Assembly (NCBI GenBank): GCA_947471985.1
Contig: CANIZL010000067.1
Coordinates: 1-37,554 of the forward strand
Length of the DNA stretch: 37,554 nucleotides
Direction of reading: 5' to 3'
From: Verrucomicrobiota bacterium
GTDB lineage: Bacteria > Verrucomicrobiota > Verrucomicrobiia > Limisphaerales > UBA9464
A program made the position numbers and the translations under genes. Under the pieces are notes generated by a model. It made no database searches and was not told the DNA's origin. It saw nothing but the letters and a program-made list of their open reading frames with translations. Numbering within the stretch: position 1 is the first letter of the stretch; each line of letters opens with the position of its first letter. Shown here one piece after another: positions 7,004 to 16,900 of the stretch.

Positions 7004-8794
7004 TCACTCGCAGGTTTTCCAGAGCGCGTGTTCCGGGGCGGCTTCGCTTTGGCCAGCGGGCGCGAGCGGCCAGGGGAGCAGGGAGTACATTCGGCGGGCT
7101 TCCGTGGCGGCGAAGAGTTCATCGCAGAGGGCCTCGGTAACGTCGACGGGGAGATCGCCGCAGCGGAAGATCCATTCGCCCTGACGTCGCAGTGCTCCCA
7201 ACAGCCATTCGGGCCGCGCCAGCCAGCCGCCAATAGTTTCCCGGTTGTAGAGCCAGATGCCGAGGCAGCAGATCGCGCTGTGCAGTGAACAGAATCGTTC
7301 CGCCAGCGCGAAGCGGGGGGCGGTGTTGGGTTGGCCGGGAAGTCGCGGTGTGCGCGCCACGGTGTCCCGCAGTGTTCCTACCGCCCGTTCCAATTGATCG
7401 GCGGCGTCCTGGAGCCGGGGCCAGAGTGTTGCTGCGGCGTGCGCAGGGGCGGGGAGGGCGGCGAGTTGGCGGCGGAGTTCGGGCAGGCTTTGGAAGATCA
7501 CATCCGGGGCGCGACCCCATACGGTGAAGGCGCGGAAATCCACGGGGGGCAAAGGCTGATGCAGATCGAACAGCGCGGCGAGGCGGTCCGGATCCGGTGG
7601 GTCATTGCGTCGGCGGCAGAGGGCGGGGAGCAGGGCGGCCAGGCGATCGAGGCAGACAATGTTATTGCCGTCGAAGACCGAGACGATGGCGCCGTCGCGC
7701 AGAAATTTTTGGAAGAGGCCCACGCCGGGTTGTTCCCGCAGGTAGGAACGGGCACCGAGGATTCCGGCGAGCTGCTGGAGGGAGTAGTCCGTCAATCGGG
7801 TGGCCTGGACCTTGGCGATCGAGGACCAGGCGGAGAATTGCGCGGGGAAAAGCTGCAGCGCCCGGGCGGAAACCAGACTCACGCATTCGCTGATGAGCAG
7901 GGAAAGAAAGGCGTCGGCGAGCGTCGCTCGGCAGTGGGGGAGGGCGGCGATGGGTTGGCCGTAGAGTTGGCGGGTGCGGGCGAATTCGGCGGTCAGGCGC
8001 AGGCCGCTGTCCGCGACTCCCAGGGACAAGCCGGTGCAAAAGGTGCGGGTGATCTGAAAACCCTTCTGCGCGAGTTCCACGCCGGCGCCGTCGGCGCCAA
8101 TTTGGGACTCCGGCGGTAGCGGGCAGTCCTCGAAACGCAGACCGCTGATATCGCACCCGCGCAGGCCGTGGGTTTTCACGGCGGGTAGGTGGGCGAATCG
8201 GCCCGGGTCGAGGGCGGCCTTTTCGATCAGGAACAGTGATTGATTACGGAGATGGTTTTCCTTCTGGTGCCGGGCCAATAGCACGATCCACTCCGAGCGG
8301 GTGGCCCGGTTGATCGGCCATTTCGTGCCGTCGAGGCGGAGTGCGCCGGATGCGTCGCGGCGGACCCGGGTTTCATTGGCGATCAGGTCCGCGCCGTGGG
8401 CTTCCTCCGAGTAGGCGAGACAGGGGAATTGGCCGTCCTCCAAAACCGCGCGGGCGATCCGGCGTTGTTGGGCGGGAGATCCACCCAGCCACGCGAGCAC
8501 CGTCCAGAGGAGCGTGCTGTAGCTGACGGCGACGGTCAGATCGCGGCGCGCCACGACCCGGGCGAGGGCGACGAGCGTCTCGCAGTCGGCAAACTCCCCG
8601 CCCCATTGCGCTGGGACAAAGGCGCGGTGCACGCCGAGGTGCTGGAGTCGCGCCAGGGCGGCGGCGGGGAAGGTTTCGGCTTCGTCGTGGGCGAGGGCGC
8701 GAGGAAAGGAAACCACGTTCGCCGCGTTCCCGGGATCGCCGAGCAACGACTCAAGGCGAAGGGCCGCCTGATACTGGGAAGGAATCGACTTCAT
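7004..8794 (-). CDS. Acyl-CoA dehydrogenase-like flavoprotein
   Basis: A protein of about 596 residues with the acyl-CoA dehydrogenase fold, expected to be an FAD enzyme acting on an acyl thioester. The all-alpha N-domain runs to about residue 120. The beta domain includes the FAD-contact segment (PCLAYSEEAHGADL). The C-terminal helical domain has RTFCTGLSLGVADSGLRL, FARTRQLYGQPI and LAGILGARSYL, then RDGAIVSVFDGNNI. The last motif is where many family members have Y-E-G-T with the catalytic Glu; here the position reads F-D-G-N. A further ~190 residues follow, making it longer than the usual 380-400. The start is set at ATG 8794; the frame is open 28 codons further up, but that part looks non-homologous. 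The substrate is unknown and the gene stands alone. Confidence 0.8.
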   Translation of the reverse strand: MKSIPSQYQAALRLESLLGDPGNAANVVSFPRALAHDEAETFPAAALARLQHLGVHRAFVPAQWGGEFADCETLVALARVVARRDLTVAVSYSTLLWTVLAWLGGSPAQQRRIARAVLEDGQFPCLAYSEEAHGADLIANETRVRRDASGALRLDGTKWPINRATRSEWIVLLARHQKENHLRNQSLFLIEKAALDPGRFAHLPAVKTHGLRGCDISGLRFEDCPLPPESQIGADGAGVELAQKGFQITRTFCTGLSLGVADSGLRLTAEFARTRQLYGQPIAALPHCRATLADAFLSLLISECVSLVSARALQLFPAQFSAWSSIAKVQATRLTDYSLQQLAGILGARSYLREQPGVGLFQKFLRDGAIVSVFDGNNIVCLDRLAALLPALCRRRNDPPDPDRLAALFDLHQPLPPVDFRAFTVWGRAPDVIFQSLPELRRQLAALPAPAHAAATLWPRLQDAADQLERAVGTLRDTVARTPRLPGQPNTAPRFALAERFCSLHSAICCLGIWLYNRETIGGWLARPEWLLGALRRQGEWIFRCGDLPVDVTEALCDELFAATEARRMYSLLPWPLAPAGQSEAAPEHALWKTCE

Positions 8795-9290
8795 CGCATC
8801 CGGCTTTCGTGGCCGCGGGGGGAGAGTTGAGCACCGATGGGCTGTCGCGGCATCCCGGTCGGCGAAGTGCTGCTGCAAGGACCTTCCGGCAGCGCTGCGG
8901 TCGGTGCAAGCGTGTCTGACGCTCCGTCAGAAGACCTGAGTTGGTGTTACCTCAGGACGCCAAGGAAACGAAGAATCCGTGAGTTGGCCGCGACTGTCCG
9001 GGGTCGGTGCTTCGCCCGCGCGATGATCCTTTTCGTGGCGAAACGCCGTTCGGCCGGTGGTGGGTCTTGGTTTCCTTCCCTTCCTTCAGTGAAAGGAAAC
9101 TCGCCGCCTTCCGGCTTTCGGCGCTTCTTTTGTTTGGTGGACCGGCAATCGGATCCAAGGTCGGGACGTCACTTCCGGCAGGCTGGCCCGTCGTTCCGTC
9201 AAAATCCGGTGCATCAATGGCAAGGATGGAGGACAGGCGGCGTTGGCTGTGGGAAGGGGGTCACATAACGTGCCGGTGCTGAAAGCTACT
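8795..9290. other. Divergent intergenic region with small inverted repeats
   Basis: No convincing gene. There is a tight 7-base hairpin at 8915-8931 (TCTGACG, loop CTC, CGTCAGA). GCCAAGGAAACGAAG at 8959-8973 is loosely inverted at about 9066-9080 (CTTGGTTTCCTTCCC). The same pair of words, in the same arrangement, recurs at 31861-32222, so this is probably a decayed copy of a second dispersed repeat family. The region must also hold the promoters of the two diverging genes, which I could not pinpoint. Confidence 0.45.
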
Positions 9291-9686
9291 ATGAAGAAAA
9301 CCAAGTCCGAGCCGAAAGCCGTCGGGTCTGCCGTAGCCGCCGGGTCGACGGCGGGTGGGCCTGTTCGGACCGAGGATTCCCGCGCTTCCGAGCTGCATCG
9401 GGTCCATTTCGAGTACTTCAATCCGACGGCCCGGGATGTCCGTGTGGCGGGGTCCTTCAATGACTGGAACGTTCGTTCCATGCCGATGAAGGCCCATGAG
9501 GGCGGACGATGGTCGATCGAATTTCAGCTGAAGCCGGGTCACTATGAGTACCGGTTTGTGGTGGATGACCATTGGATCAACGATCCGACGGCGGAGACGT
9601 TTGTGACCAATCCTTACAACGGATTGAACTGTGTGGTGGAGGTGATTGCCAGTACGCCGCACGCGCCAGTGGCTGGGGCCAGCTGA
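9291..9686 (+). CDS. CBM48/E-set glycogen-binding domain protein
   Basis: A 131-residue protein made of one early-set domain of the CBM48/AMPK glycogen-binding type after a low-complexity Lys/Ala/Gly tail of about 40 residues. Diagnostic segments are VHFEYFNPTARDVRVAGSFN (the classic V-x-V-x-G-x-F-N/N-W start), DWNVRSMPM, then W-S-I-E-F-x-L and PGHYEYRFVVDDHWINDP, and finally FVTNPYNGLNCVVEV. In this family such stand-alone domains bind alpha-glucans or act as scaffolds. No catalytic part is present. ATG 9291 is preferred over a TTG 16 codons upstream. No glycogen genes are adjacent, so its partner is unknown. Confidence 0.85.
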   Translation: MKKTKSEPKAVGSAVAAGSTAGGPVRTEDSRASELHRVHFEYFNPTARDVRVAGSFNDWNVRSMPMKAHEGGRWSIEFQLKPGHYEYRFVVDDHWINDPTAETFVTNPYNGLNCVVEVIASTPHAPVAGAS

Positions 9687-9807
9687 AGGGGGAGCGTGAG
9701 CGGAGGAGGGGGCGTGGCTGCGGAGTGAACCCGCGGAAGGAAGAAGCGGCGGGACGCCGCTGCCACCTTGGTGCGGCGGGCACGTTGCGGCCGCTGGGAA
9801 AAAGCGG

Positions 9808-12800
9808 ATGCCGAGCGGCGGGAATATTGCTAAGCTGGGCGCAGTGATCCATCCGGCTTTCTTTCTGCGGCGCACGCTTGGCGCCCTTGGTCTCGGTTTT
9901 CTGGCCCTTGCTGCGAGCCTGCTGTGGGGGCAGGACATTCAGATTCCGATCGATCCGCCGATCATTTTCCCGCCGCAGCTGTCCGAATTTCCGGTGCAGT
10001 TCGGCGAGAGCTGGCGGCTATGGAAGGGTTTGGCGGAGCCCAGCACCAATCCGCCGGCCTGGTACGCGCGGGAGTTCACGGAGACGGACTGGTCGGGCAC
10101 GCGATTGCCGCTGGCGTCCGGGGTTACCGGTCTGGGCGGCACCGTGCTGCGGGACATGCGCGGGGCCTACACGACTGCATACCTCCGGAAATCCTTTCAA
10201 CTGGACGACCCGGGAAGCATCAATCAGCTGATCGTCCATGTGCGGGCCAGCGATGGCTTCGTGGTGTGGCTGAACGGGGTGGAGGTCGCCCGCAACAATG
10301 TTCGGTTGGGGGCTTTGAGCCGCACCAATACGGCGACCGTCAATGGATCGTCGGTGTTCAACTACTTCGACTTTCCGGTGGCGGATATCGATGCCGCGTT
10401 GCGCTCCGGCACGAATCAACTGGCGGTGTTGGGGCTGAGTGGATCGCTGAACGACACCGCGTGGGTCATCGATGCGAGTCTGGAATTGGAGCGGGATCTG
10501 ACCAGCCCGGTGGTGGATCGGACAGTTCCCGAAGGCGGCGCGCTGGTGCGGCAGCTCACCACCTTTGAGGTGCTCTTGAGTGAGGCGGTTCAGGGGGTGG
10601 ATGCCGCGGACCTGCGGATCAATGGGTTGGCGGCGACCAACGTGCTGGTGGTGGCGCCCGATGATTATGTCTTCGAGTTCGCGCCGCTTCCTGATGGACC
10701 GGCCGAAGTGACCTTTCGCCCGGACCACGGAATCACCGATCTATCACGGCGGAAGAATCCGCTGACGCTGGCGACCTGGACCGTTCAGGTGGATTCCCAC
10801 GCGCCGCCGGACGGCTTGCAGATCAGTGAGTTCATGGCGGATAACTCCCATACGCTGCGGGATGAGGATGGGGACCGGCCGGATTGGATTGAGATCCGCA
10901 ATACGGGCAGCACCCCGGCCTCGTTGGATCAGTGGGGGCTGAGTGTGGATCCCACCCAGCCGTTGGCGTGGCGCTTTCCGGCGGTGGTGGTGCCCAAGGG
11001 GGGATTTCTGGTGGTTTTCGCCTCCGGCAAGAATCGACGCCAGGTGAATCAGCCGTTGCACACGAATTTCAAACTGCCCAAGGCCGGCGGTTACCTCGCG
11101 CTGGCGTCACCGTCGGGGGAGCCAGTCTCAGTGTTTGCCGCGTATCCGGCCCAGACCGCGGATGTTTCTTACGGGCGGGTTTCCGGCAATGTCCGGGTGG
11201 TGGGATTCTTTCCGCAGCCGACCCCCGGGGCCCGCAATTCCGAATCCGGTCCCGGTTTTGCGCCGGCGGTGGAGTTCAGCGATGCGAGTCAGACGTTTCG
11301 CGGAACGTTGACGCTGAGTCTGGCGACGCCGGATCCGAATGCGGTCATTCGTTACACCACGAATCATCTGGAACCCGACGCGTTGTCTTCGCTGTACACG
11401 GGACCGCTGGCGCTGACGAGTTCGGTGGAGATCCGGGCGCGGGCCTTTTTGCCGGATCTGCTGCCGGGGCCGGTTCAGAGCGAGACCTATATGCCGCTGG
11501 CAGACGACGTGGTGGCCTTTTCCTCCGATCTGCCAGTGCTGCTGCTCAATGATTTCAATGCCGGCCGGCCGGGACTCGGGGTGGCGACGCCGGCGCATCT
11601 CCAGGTGTTTGCGGCGGGATCCAATTTGTTCGGCAATCTGCCGCTGCTGGCCAAGCGGGCGACGATCGCCGCCCGCGGCTCCAGCACGGCGGGGGAGTCG
11701 AAGGTCAGTATGAAGCTCGAGCTGCAGGATGAATTTGGCAACGATTCGGGCGAATCCCTGCTGGGATTGCCGAAGGATTCCGATTGGATCCTCTATGCCC
11801 CGAATTTGTTTGAGCCGATCCTGATTCACAACCCCTTCGCCCATCAGCTCAGCCGGGACATCGGTCGCTATTCGCCGCGGACGCGTTTCGTGGTGGTTTA
11901 TCTGGTCACCAAGGGCAGTGGTCCGGTGCAGGCGTTGCACTATAGCGGCATCTATGTGTTGGAGGAACAGATCAAGCCGGGTCCGCACCGGGTGGATGTG
12001 GACAAACTTTCGCCGGAAGTCACGAGCCCGAATCTGATCACGGGCGGCTACATGTTCAAGATCGACCGCGGTGGACCGAGCGATGGCTATATCGGGACGA
12101 CGCATCAGACGGTGCTGGTGACCGATCCCAAGGGATACGAATTAAATACGGAACAGTACCAGTATTTGAACACGTATTTTCAGAACTTCGATCAGGCGCT
12201 TTATGCGACGAATTTCCGGGATCCGGTGAAGGGCTATGCCCCGTACGTGGATGTGCCGTCGTGGATTGATCACCATTTGTTGAACGTGCTGACATTCAAC
12301 GTGGATGCCCTGCGGCTGAGCGCCTATTTCTACAAACCGCGCGACGGCAAGCTGCATTTCGGACCGCTGTGGGACTTCGATCGCGCGTTGCGTTCGACCG
12401 ACGGCCGGGACTTCAGTCCGCGGACCTGGCAGAGCACCTCGGGTGATCTGGGGACGGATTTCTTCAATTATACCTGGTGGGATCGGCTCTTTCGGGATCC
12501 GGATTTCTTCCAACGTTATATTGATCGCTATGATGAACTGCGGACGAATCAATTCAGCCTGCCGCATCTGTTTGACCTGGTGGACACGCTGACGACGGAG
12601 GTTCGGAGCGAACAGCCGCGGGAACTGAAGAAGTGGCGCATTGCGCCGCGGGGTGGCTTCAACGGGGAAATTCGGGATCTCAAACTTTGGCTGTCGAACC
12701 GACTGGATTTCATCGACACGCAGTTCGTGCGACCGCCGGCGTGGGGCGGACCGGGCGGGTTGGCGGATCTGGATTTTGCGGCCCGGACCAACGCGACGAT

Positions 12801-13731
12801 TTATTTTACGACGGACGGAACGGATCCGCGGCTGCCGGGCGGCGGCGTGAATTCGAACGCCCTGATTTTTGGCGGACCGCTGACCTTTAACACCAACACG
12901 TTGATCCGCGCGCGGGCCTACAATCCGGATCACAAATCGAAGACGGGCTCGCACAATCCGCCGTTGAGGAGTCTCTGGTCGGCGCCCATACAGCGGGCGC
13001 TGGTGGTTCGGCCGCTGCCGTTGGTGATTTCTGAAATCATGTTTCATCCGGCGGATCCCGGGCCGGGCGTGGATCCGCAGGATTTGGAGTTTGTCGAGTT
13101 GCTGAACCGGGGCAGCGAGCCGCTGGATCTGCGCGGGGTGGTGCTGGAGGGCGGGATTCAGTATGCCTTCGCTGCCGTGAAGTCCCGGATGCTGGCGCCG
13201 CGGGAACGGGTGGTGCTGGTGCACAACCTCGCCGTGTTTGCGCAGTTTTATCCGGGAGTCACCAACGTGGCGGGCGTCTTCACGAATTCCCTCGGCAATG
13301 GGGGGGATCGCCTGTGGGTGACGGGGCCGCTCGGGGAAACCGTGATGGATTTCCGGTATGAAGGCAGTTGGGAATCCGCGGCGGATGGCGCGGGGAAGAG
13401 CCTGGTCCTGGAGTATGAAGGGACGCCGACGGAGGCGCTGGGTGGGGCCCCGAAGTGGCGAGCGAGTGCCTTCCGTGGAGGGTCCCCGGGCGCGGCAGAT
13501 GCGGCCTCGGTGCCCGACATGGCGGTGAAGATGACGCGGGATCGCACGGGGATGACGCTGCGTTTCCAGGCCGCACGGGCCCGTTCCTACCGGCTTTGGA
13601 CGCGCACTGAATTGGGCGAGGATCCGTGGCGGTTGGAGCAGATCCTGTCGGCGTCGAATCAGGATGGGGAGCGGGTGATCAGTCTCACGCCGGGAGAACA
13701 ACCTCAGAACTACCGGGTGACGTCGCCGTAA
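9808..13731 (+). CDS. Secreted CotH-kinase-family protein with lamin-tail domains
   Basis: A 1,307-residue exported protein. A signal segment (RTLGALGLGFLALAASLLWG) is followed by a galactose-binding-like beta domain (to ~230), a lamin-tail domain (~334-450, starting LQISEFMADN), a chitobiase-C-like strand domain (~480-560, AVIRYTTN), a CotH kinase domain (~573-900) and a second chitobiase-C-like repeat (~978-1060, IYFTTDGTDP). A second lamin-tail domain follows (~1070-1205, LVISEIMFHP), then a short C-terminal domain (RARSYRLWTRTEL) common in Verrucomicrobia secreted proteins. CotH proteins are atypical protein kinases. Here HFGPLWDFDRA keeps the metal-binding Asp, while the catalytic-loop motif reads D-A-L-R-L-S, with Ser where D-x4-N is expected. 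The start is ATG 9808; GTG 9844 is an alternative. Substrates are unknown. Confidence 0.88.
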   Translation: MPSGGNIAKLGAVIHPAFFLRRTLGALGLGFLALAASLLWGQDIQIPIDPPIIFPPQLSEFPVQFGESWRLWKGLAEPSTNPPAWYAREFTETDWSGTRLPLASGVTGLGGTVLRDMRGAYTTAYLRKSFQLDDPGSINQLIVHVRASDGFVVWLNGVEVARNNVRLGALSRTNTATVNGSSVFNYFDFPVADIDAALRSGTNQLAVLGLSGSLNDTAWVIDASLELERDLTSPVVDRTVPEGGALVRQLTTFEVLLSEAVQGVDAADLRINGLAATNVLVVAPDDYVFEFAPLPDGPAEVTFRPDHGITDLSRRKNPLTLATWTVQVDSHAPPDGLQISEFMADNSHTLRDEDGDRPDWIEIRNTGSTPASLDQWGLSVDPTQPLAWRFPAVVVPKGGFLVVFASGKNRRQVNQPLHTNFKLPKAGGYLALASPSGEPVSVFAAYPAQTADVSYGRVSGNVRVVGFFPQPTPGARNSESGPGFAPAVEFSDASQTFRGTLTLSLATPDPNAVIRYTTNHLEPDALSSLYTGPLALTSSVEIRARAFLPDLLPGPVQSETYMPLADDVVAFSSDLPVLLLNDFNAGRPGLGVATPAHLQVFAAGSNLFGNLPLLAKRATIAARGSSTAGESKVSMKLELQDEFGNDSGESLLGLPKDSDWILYAPNLFEPILIHNPFAHQLSRDIGRYSPRTRFVVVYLVTKGSGPVQALHYSGIYVLEEQIKPGPHRVDVDKLSPEVTSPNLITGGYMFKIDRGGPSDGYIGTTHQTVLVTDPKGYELNTEQYQYLNTYFQNFDQALYATNFRDPVKGYAPYVDVPSWIDHHLLNVLTFNVDALRLSAYFYKPRDGKLHFGPLWDFDRALRSTDGRDFSPRTWQSTSGDLGTDFFNYTWWDRLFRDPDFFQRYIDRYDELRTNQFSLPHLFDLVDTLTTEVRSEQPRELKKWRIAPRGGFNGEIRDLKLWLSNRLDFIDTQFVRPPAWGGPGGLADLDFAARTNATIYFTTDGTDPRLPGGGVNSNALIFGGPLTFNTNTLIRARAYNPDHKSKTGSHNPPLRSLWSAPIQRALVVRPLPLVISEIMFHPADPGPGVDPQDLEFVELLNRGSEPLDLRGVVLEGGIQYAFAAVKSRMLAPRERVVLVHNLAVFAQFYPGVTNVAGVFTNSLGNGGDRLWVTGPLGETVMDFRYEGSWESAADGAGKSLVLEYEGTPTEALGGAPKWRASAFRGGSPGAADAASVPDMAVKMTRDRTGMTLRFQAARARSYRLWTRTELGEDPWRLEQILSASNQDGERVISLTPGEQPQNYRVTSP

Positions 13732-13745
13732 CGCCGGCTGCGGCA

Positions 13746-13772
13746 GGCGGGTCGAGACACCCTCGGCCCGCC
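13746..13772 (+). terminator. Possible terminator hairpin after the CotH/lamin-tail gene
   Basis: Fifteen bases after the stop codon lies an 11-base-pair stem (GGCGGGTCGAG with CTCGGCCCGCC, one G-U pair) around a 5-base loop. No T-tract follows, so it is not a canonical rho-independent terminator. It could stabilise the transcript 3' end or terminate weakly. Confidence 0.35.
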
Positions 13773-13927
13773 CAAAACGCCTCAATGCGAGGCGACTGTC
13801 GGGAGTGACCGGCCGGGGTGGCGTGCGGTGAAGTTGGGCTGTCGTCGGGGGCGACTCCGATCGCGGTTAAGTTTTTTGCGAGAGTTTGTAATCGGGAGGG
13901 AAATTCTCCTGAGAAGGGGGGGAAGAC

Positions 13928-16900
13928 ATGAAAACTTCCTCCACGCACTCGCCATTGCGCCGGGCCGTTTGGCTGGCCTTGGGAATCGGATCACTGACCC
14001 GGGTTTGGGGCGGCCAGCTGATCTTCAACACGGACACCGGCCTGGTGACGCTGGACGACGTGCCCGTGAGCAGCGTTCGGGGCTACGCGGTCACCTATGC
14101 CGAGACGACGGGTGGCGTGGCGCGTTTCAAGGTGGCGGGCGATCTCGCCCTGCGGGTCGGCGCGGCCGGACTCAATGGCACCAAGGATTCCCTCACCGCG
14201 CGCGGCGCCCAGGCGCTGCATCTGCTGGTGGCGAATGATTTCATTCAGGAGCCCGGCACCTGGGTGGATGTGTCGCCGCAATTCCTGGCAGGAGTATTTG
14301 TGCCGGTGGCCGGGGGTGGTTGGGGCGGCGAAGTGACCACCGCGCGGGGGACCGGCGGTCAGGGCGGGGCGGGCGGGGGCAACGGCAAGCCCGGCGGATC
14401 GGTTCCGGGCAGCGGCCAGGTTGCTGGGGCGACGACTTTGCCGCAAGGGGGTGATGGCGGCCATCCGGCCAGTCCCAATAACGGTTTCAACGCGGGCAGC
14501 GGGACGCCCGGGGAGGATCGAATCGGCTCCGCGCCGGGTGGCAGCGGGATATTCGGCTTCACGGGCACGGGCGGGCTCGCGGGGGTTAACAATGTCGGAG
14601 TCTTGAGCGGTTTGGGCGGACTGGCCGGCGTGAGTGTCGGGAGCCCCGGGGCGGCGGCGTCGCCGGGCGGTGGGGGTGGGGCGGGCGGCGCTGCTGGGCA
14701 TTCGATCATCAATGCCGATTCGGGCGAGCCCGGAGGCAATGGTTTGAACGGCCTGGGCGGAGGCAATGGAACGGACGGCGGTCCCGGCGCGAGTGGCGAG
14801 GGTGGGAAGCAAAGCTTCGTTGGCCCAGCGGAACTGTTGCTCACGGGCGGCGGCGGCGGCGGAGCCGGTGGATCGGGTGCCGGCGGGGGCGGCGGCGCGG
14901 GTGGCTCCAGTGGGGGTGGCGGCGGCGGGGGCGGCGGGGCGGGCATGGACACCGGAGCGTCCTTTTCGGGTGCGGGCGGTGGGGGCGGCGGAGCGGGGGG
15001 CACGGGTGGGCATGGCGCGTATGGTGGCGAGGGCGGCGCCGGGGGCAGCGGCGGCGGCGCGATCCAGATCACGGCCCTCGGACGACTTGACTTGCAGGGC
15101 GGGCTTTCGGCGGCGGGCGGACCGGGCCTGAGCGGGTACAACGGCGGCGCGGGCGAACCCGGGTTGCTGGGATACTCCGGAGGCAAGGGCGGTCAGCAGA
15201 ACGTGGTGTTTCCCAACTCGCGCAACGGGAGTATCGGCGGCGACGGTGGGGTCGGGGGCGTTGGCGGAAGCGGTGGCGGCGGCGGTCGGGGTGGCGATGG
15301 CAGTGGTGGTGCCGGCGGCACCATCAAGTTGATCGGAACCTATATTGACGCCGGCCAAGGCCAATTGAGCACGCGTCGGGGACCGGGCGGACCCTTGGGC
15401 AACGGAGGAGTCGATGGGCGATTGGTCCTGGGCCACGCGGCCGTGGATTCGATCGATTTCGCGGTGACGACCGGGGTCAGCCTCGTGAGCCAAGTGGGGC
15501 TCCGCGCGCCCTATGATCAGGTGCCGCGGATGGACAATCCTTATGTCCAAGGAGCCACGCCTCGGATCGCCCCAAGGGTAGCGGGCGTGAGCGGACTCCT
15601 CGGGGGTGCCTCCGCGTATGGGCTCCTGCCCGCCAGTGTTTATAGCGATCCCCAGATTGCCGCCGCGATTGCCGCCGCTCCGGCCGGAGCCACGGCCATG
15701 ATCCTGCGACTCCCGCGTGGGCCGGTGGGATTCGATCAGCTCCTCGATGGTTTCTCGGTGTTGCTTTATATCAATTTCGGGGCCGCCGGTGGATTGCCGC
15801 AGCCCAAATTGAATGCGGGCGGGGATGTGGACCCGCAGCCGTTGGCCACCCTGGGATGGGCGCGGGAAATGGAGTTCGGGGGCAATGGCATTCCGCTGCC
15901 CCTCACCTCGCTGACGATGGGCAGCGTGTTTGCGGTGCTGGTGGAAAAGGATGCGGATCGACCCGGCCGCTATGCCTTCAACGATGGGACCAAAACGTTT
16001 TACGCTCAACTCGGCGACGGGGAGGCGCGGTATAATGTGGACCTCCTGCCGGTCCCGCCGGCGGCGTGTCTGGGCTATATTGATTTCGGTGCCGGCTTCT
16101 GTCCGACCGGTGTCTCCGCCGGTCAGATGGTGGGGCAGCGCAATGGCGATCCGGTGTGGGTGTCCGAGAACAAGTTCTGGCGAAATCTTCCGGTGAGTTC
16201 GCCCGGGGCCGAAGTGGTGAACGGGGTCAGCTTTGGACCCGTGGTTGGGTTGGTGGGTGGGAAGGGATTGGCCGCGGGCGAACGACCGGGCAGCCCCGCC
16301 GCCGTGGCCTGGGTGGACTCGCTGTTCGGCGGACTCGGGACGCTGATGGAGCTGGATAACCCGAACAATCAGGACGCTCGCGCGGTCGCGGCTTGGACGG
16401 ACAACACGACGTTCCGCGTGGTCGGGGAAACGGTCGAGAGTGCCTTTTATCCGCACGCGGCTTTGTGGAATATCGCCGCGGGAAATTCCACTCTCACCGA
16501 CCTCCATCAGCAGCTCGACGGGCTGCTCCGGGCCCCTCCGGCGATCAGTCGTGCGTTGGCCGTGCACGGCACTACGACGGCGGGAGTCTGGTACGGCAAC
16601 ACCATCGATGACCAACGGGCCGTCGGCTGGTTCGGTGGACCCGGGGGGATCGGACGTGCCCTGCCCATCGGTGGCAATTTGGTCAGCCTGGCCAGCGGGG
16701 TCAGTGCGAATTTCATCGTCGGGTACGTGGCCGCCGCCGGTTTCCAGCCGCATCACGCCTGCGCCTGGGATGCTGTGGGGGATAATTTCACTCTGCTCGA
16801 GCCGCCGGGTTTCGTGAGTTCGGAAGCGGTGGCTTGCAATGGCACCCAAATCATCGGGTTTGGCCGTGATGCCGCGGGTGGGCAGCACCTGTTGCGGTGG

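Noticed and set aside
7331-8119. Plus-strand frame opposite the acyl-CoA dehydrogenase gene
   Set aside because: Shadow of the high-GC coding strand; low-complexity Gly/Glu/Ala composition, no domain.
12142-13785. 547-codon minus-strand frame
   Set aside because: Arg/Pro/His-rich antisense of the CotH/lamin-tail gene, with no recognisable domain.
14359-15186. Proline-rich minus-strand frame
   Set aside because: It is the exact complement of the Gly tract (GGN codons read as NCC), so it is not independent evidence for a gene.
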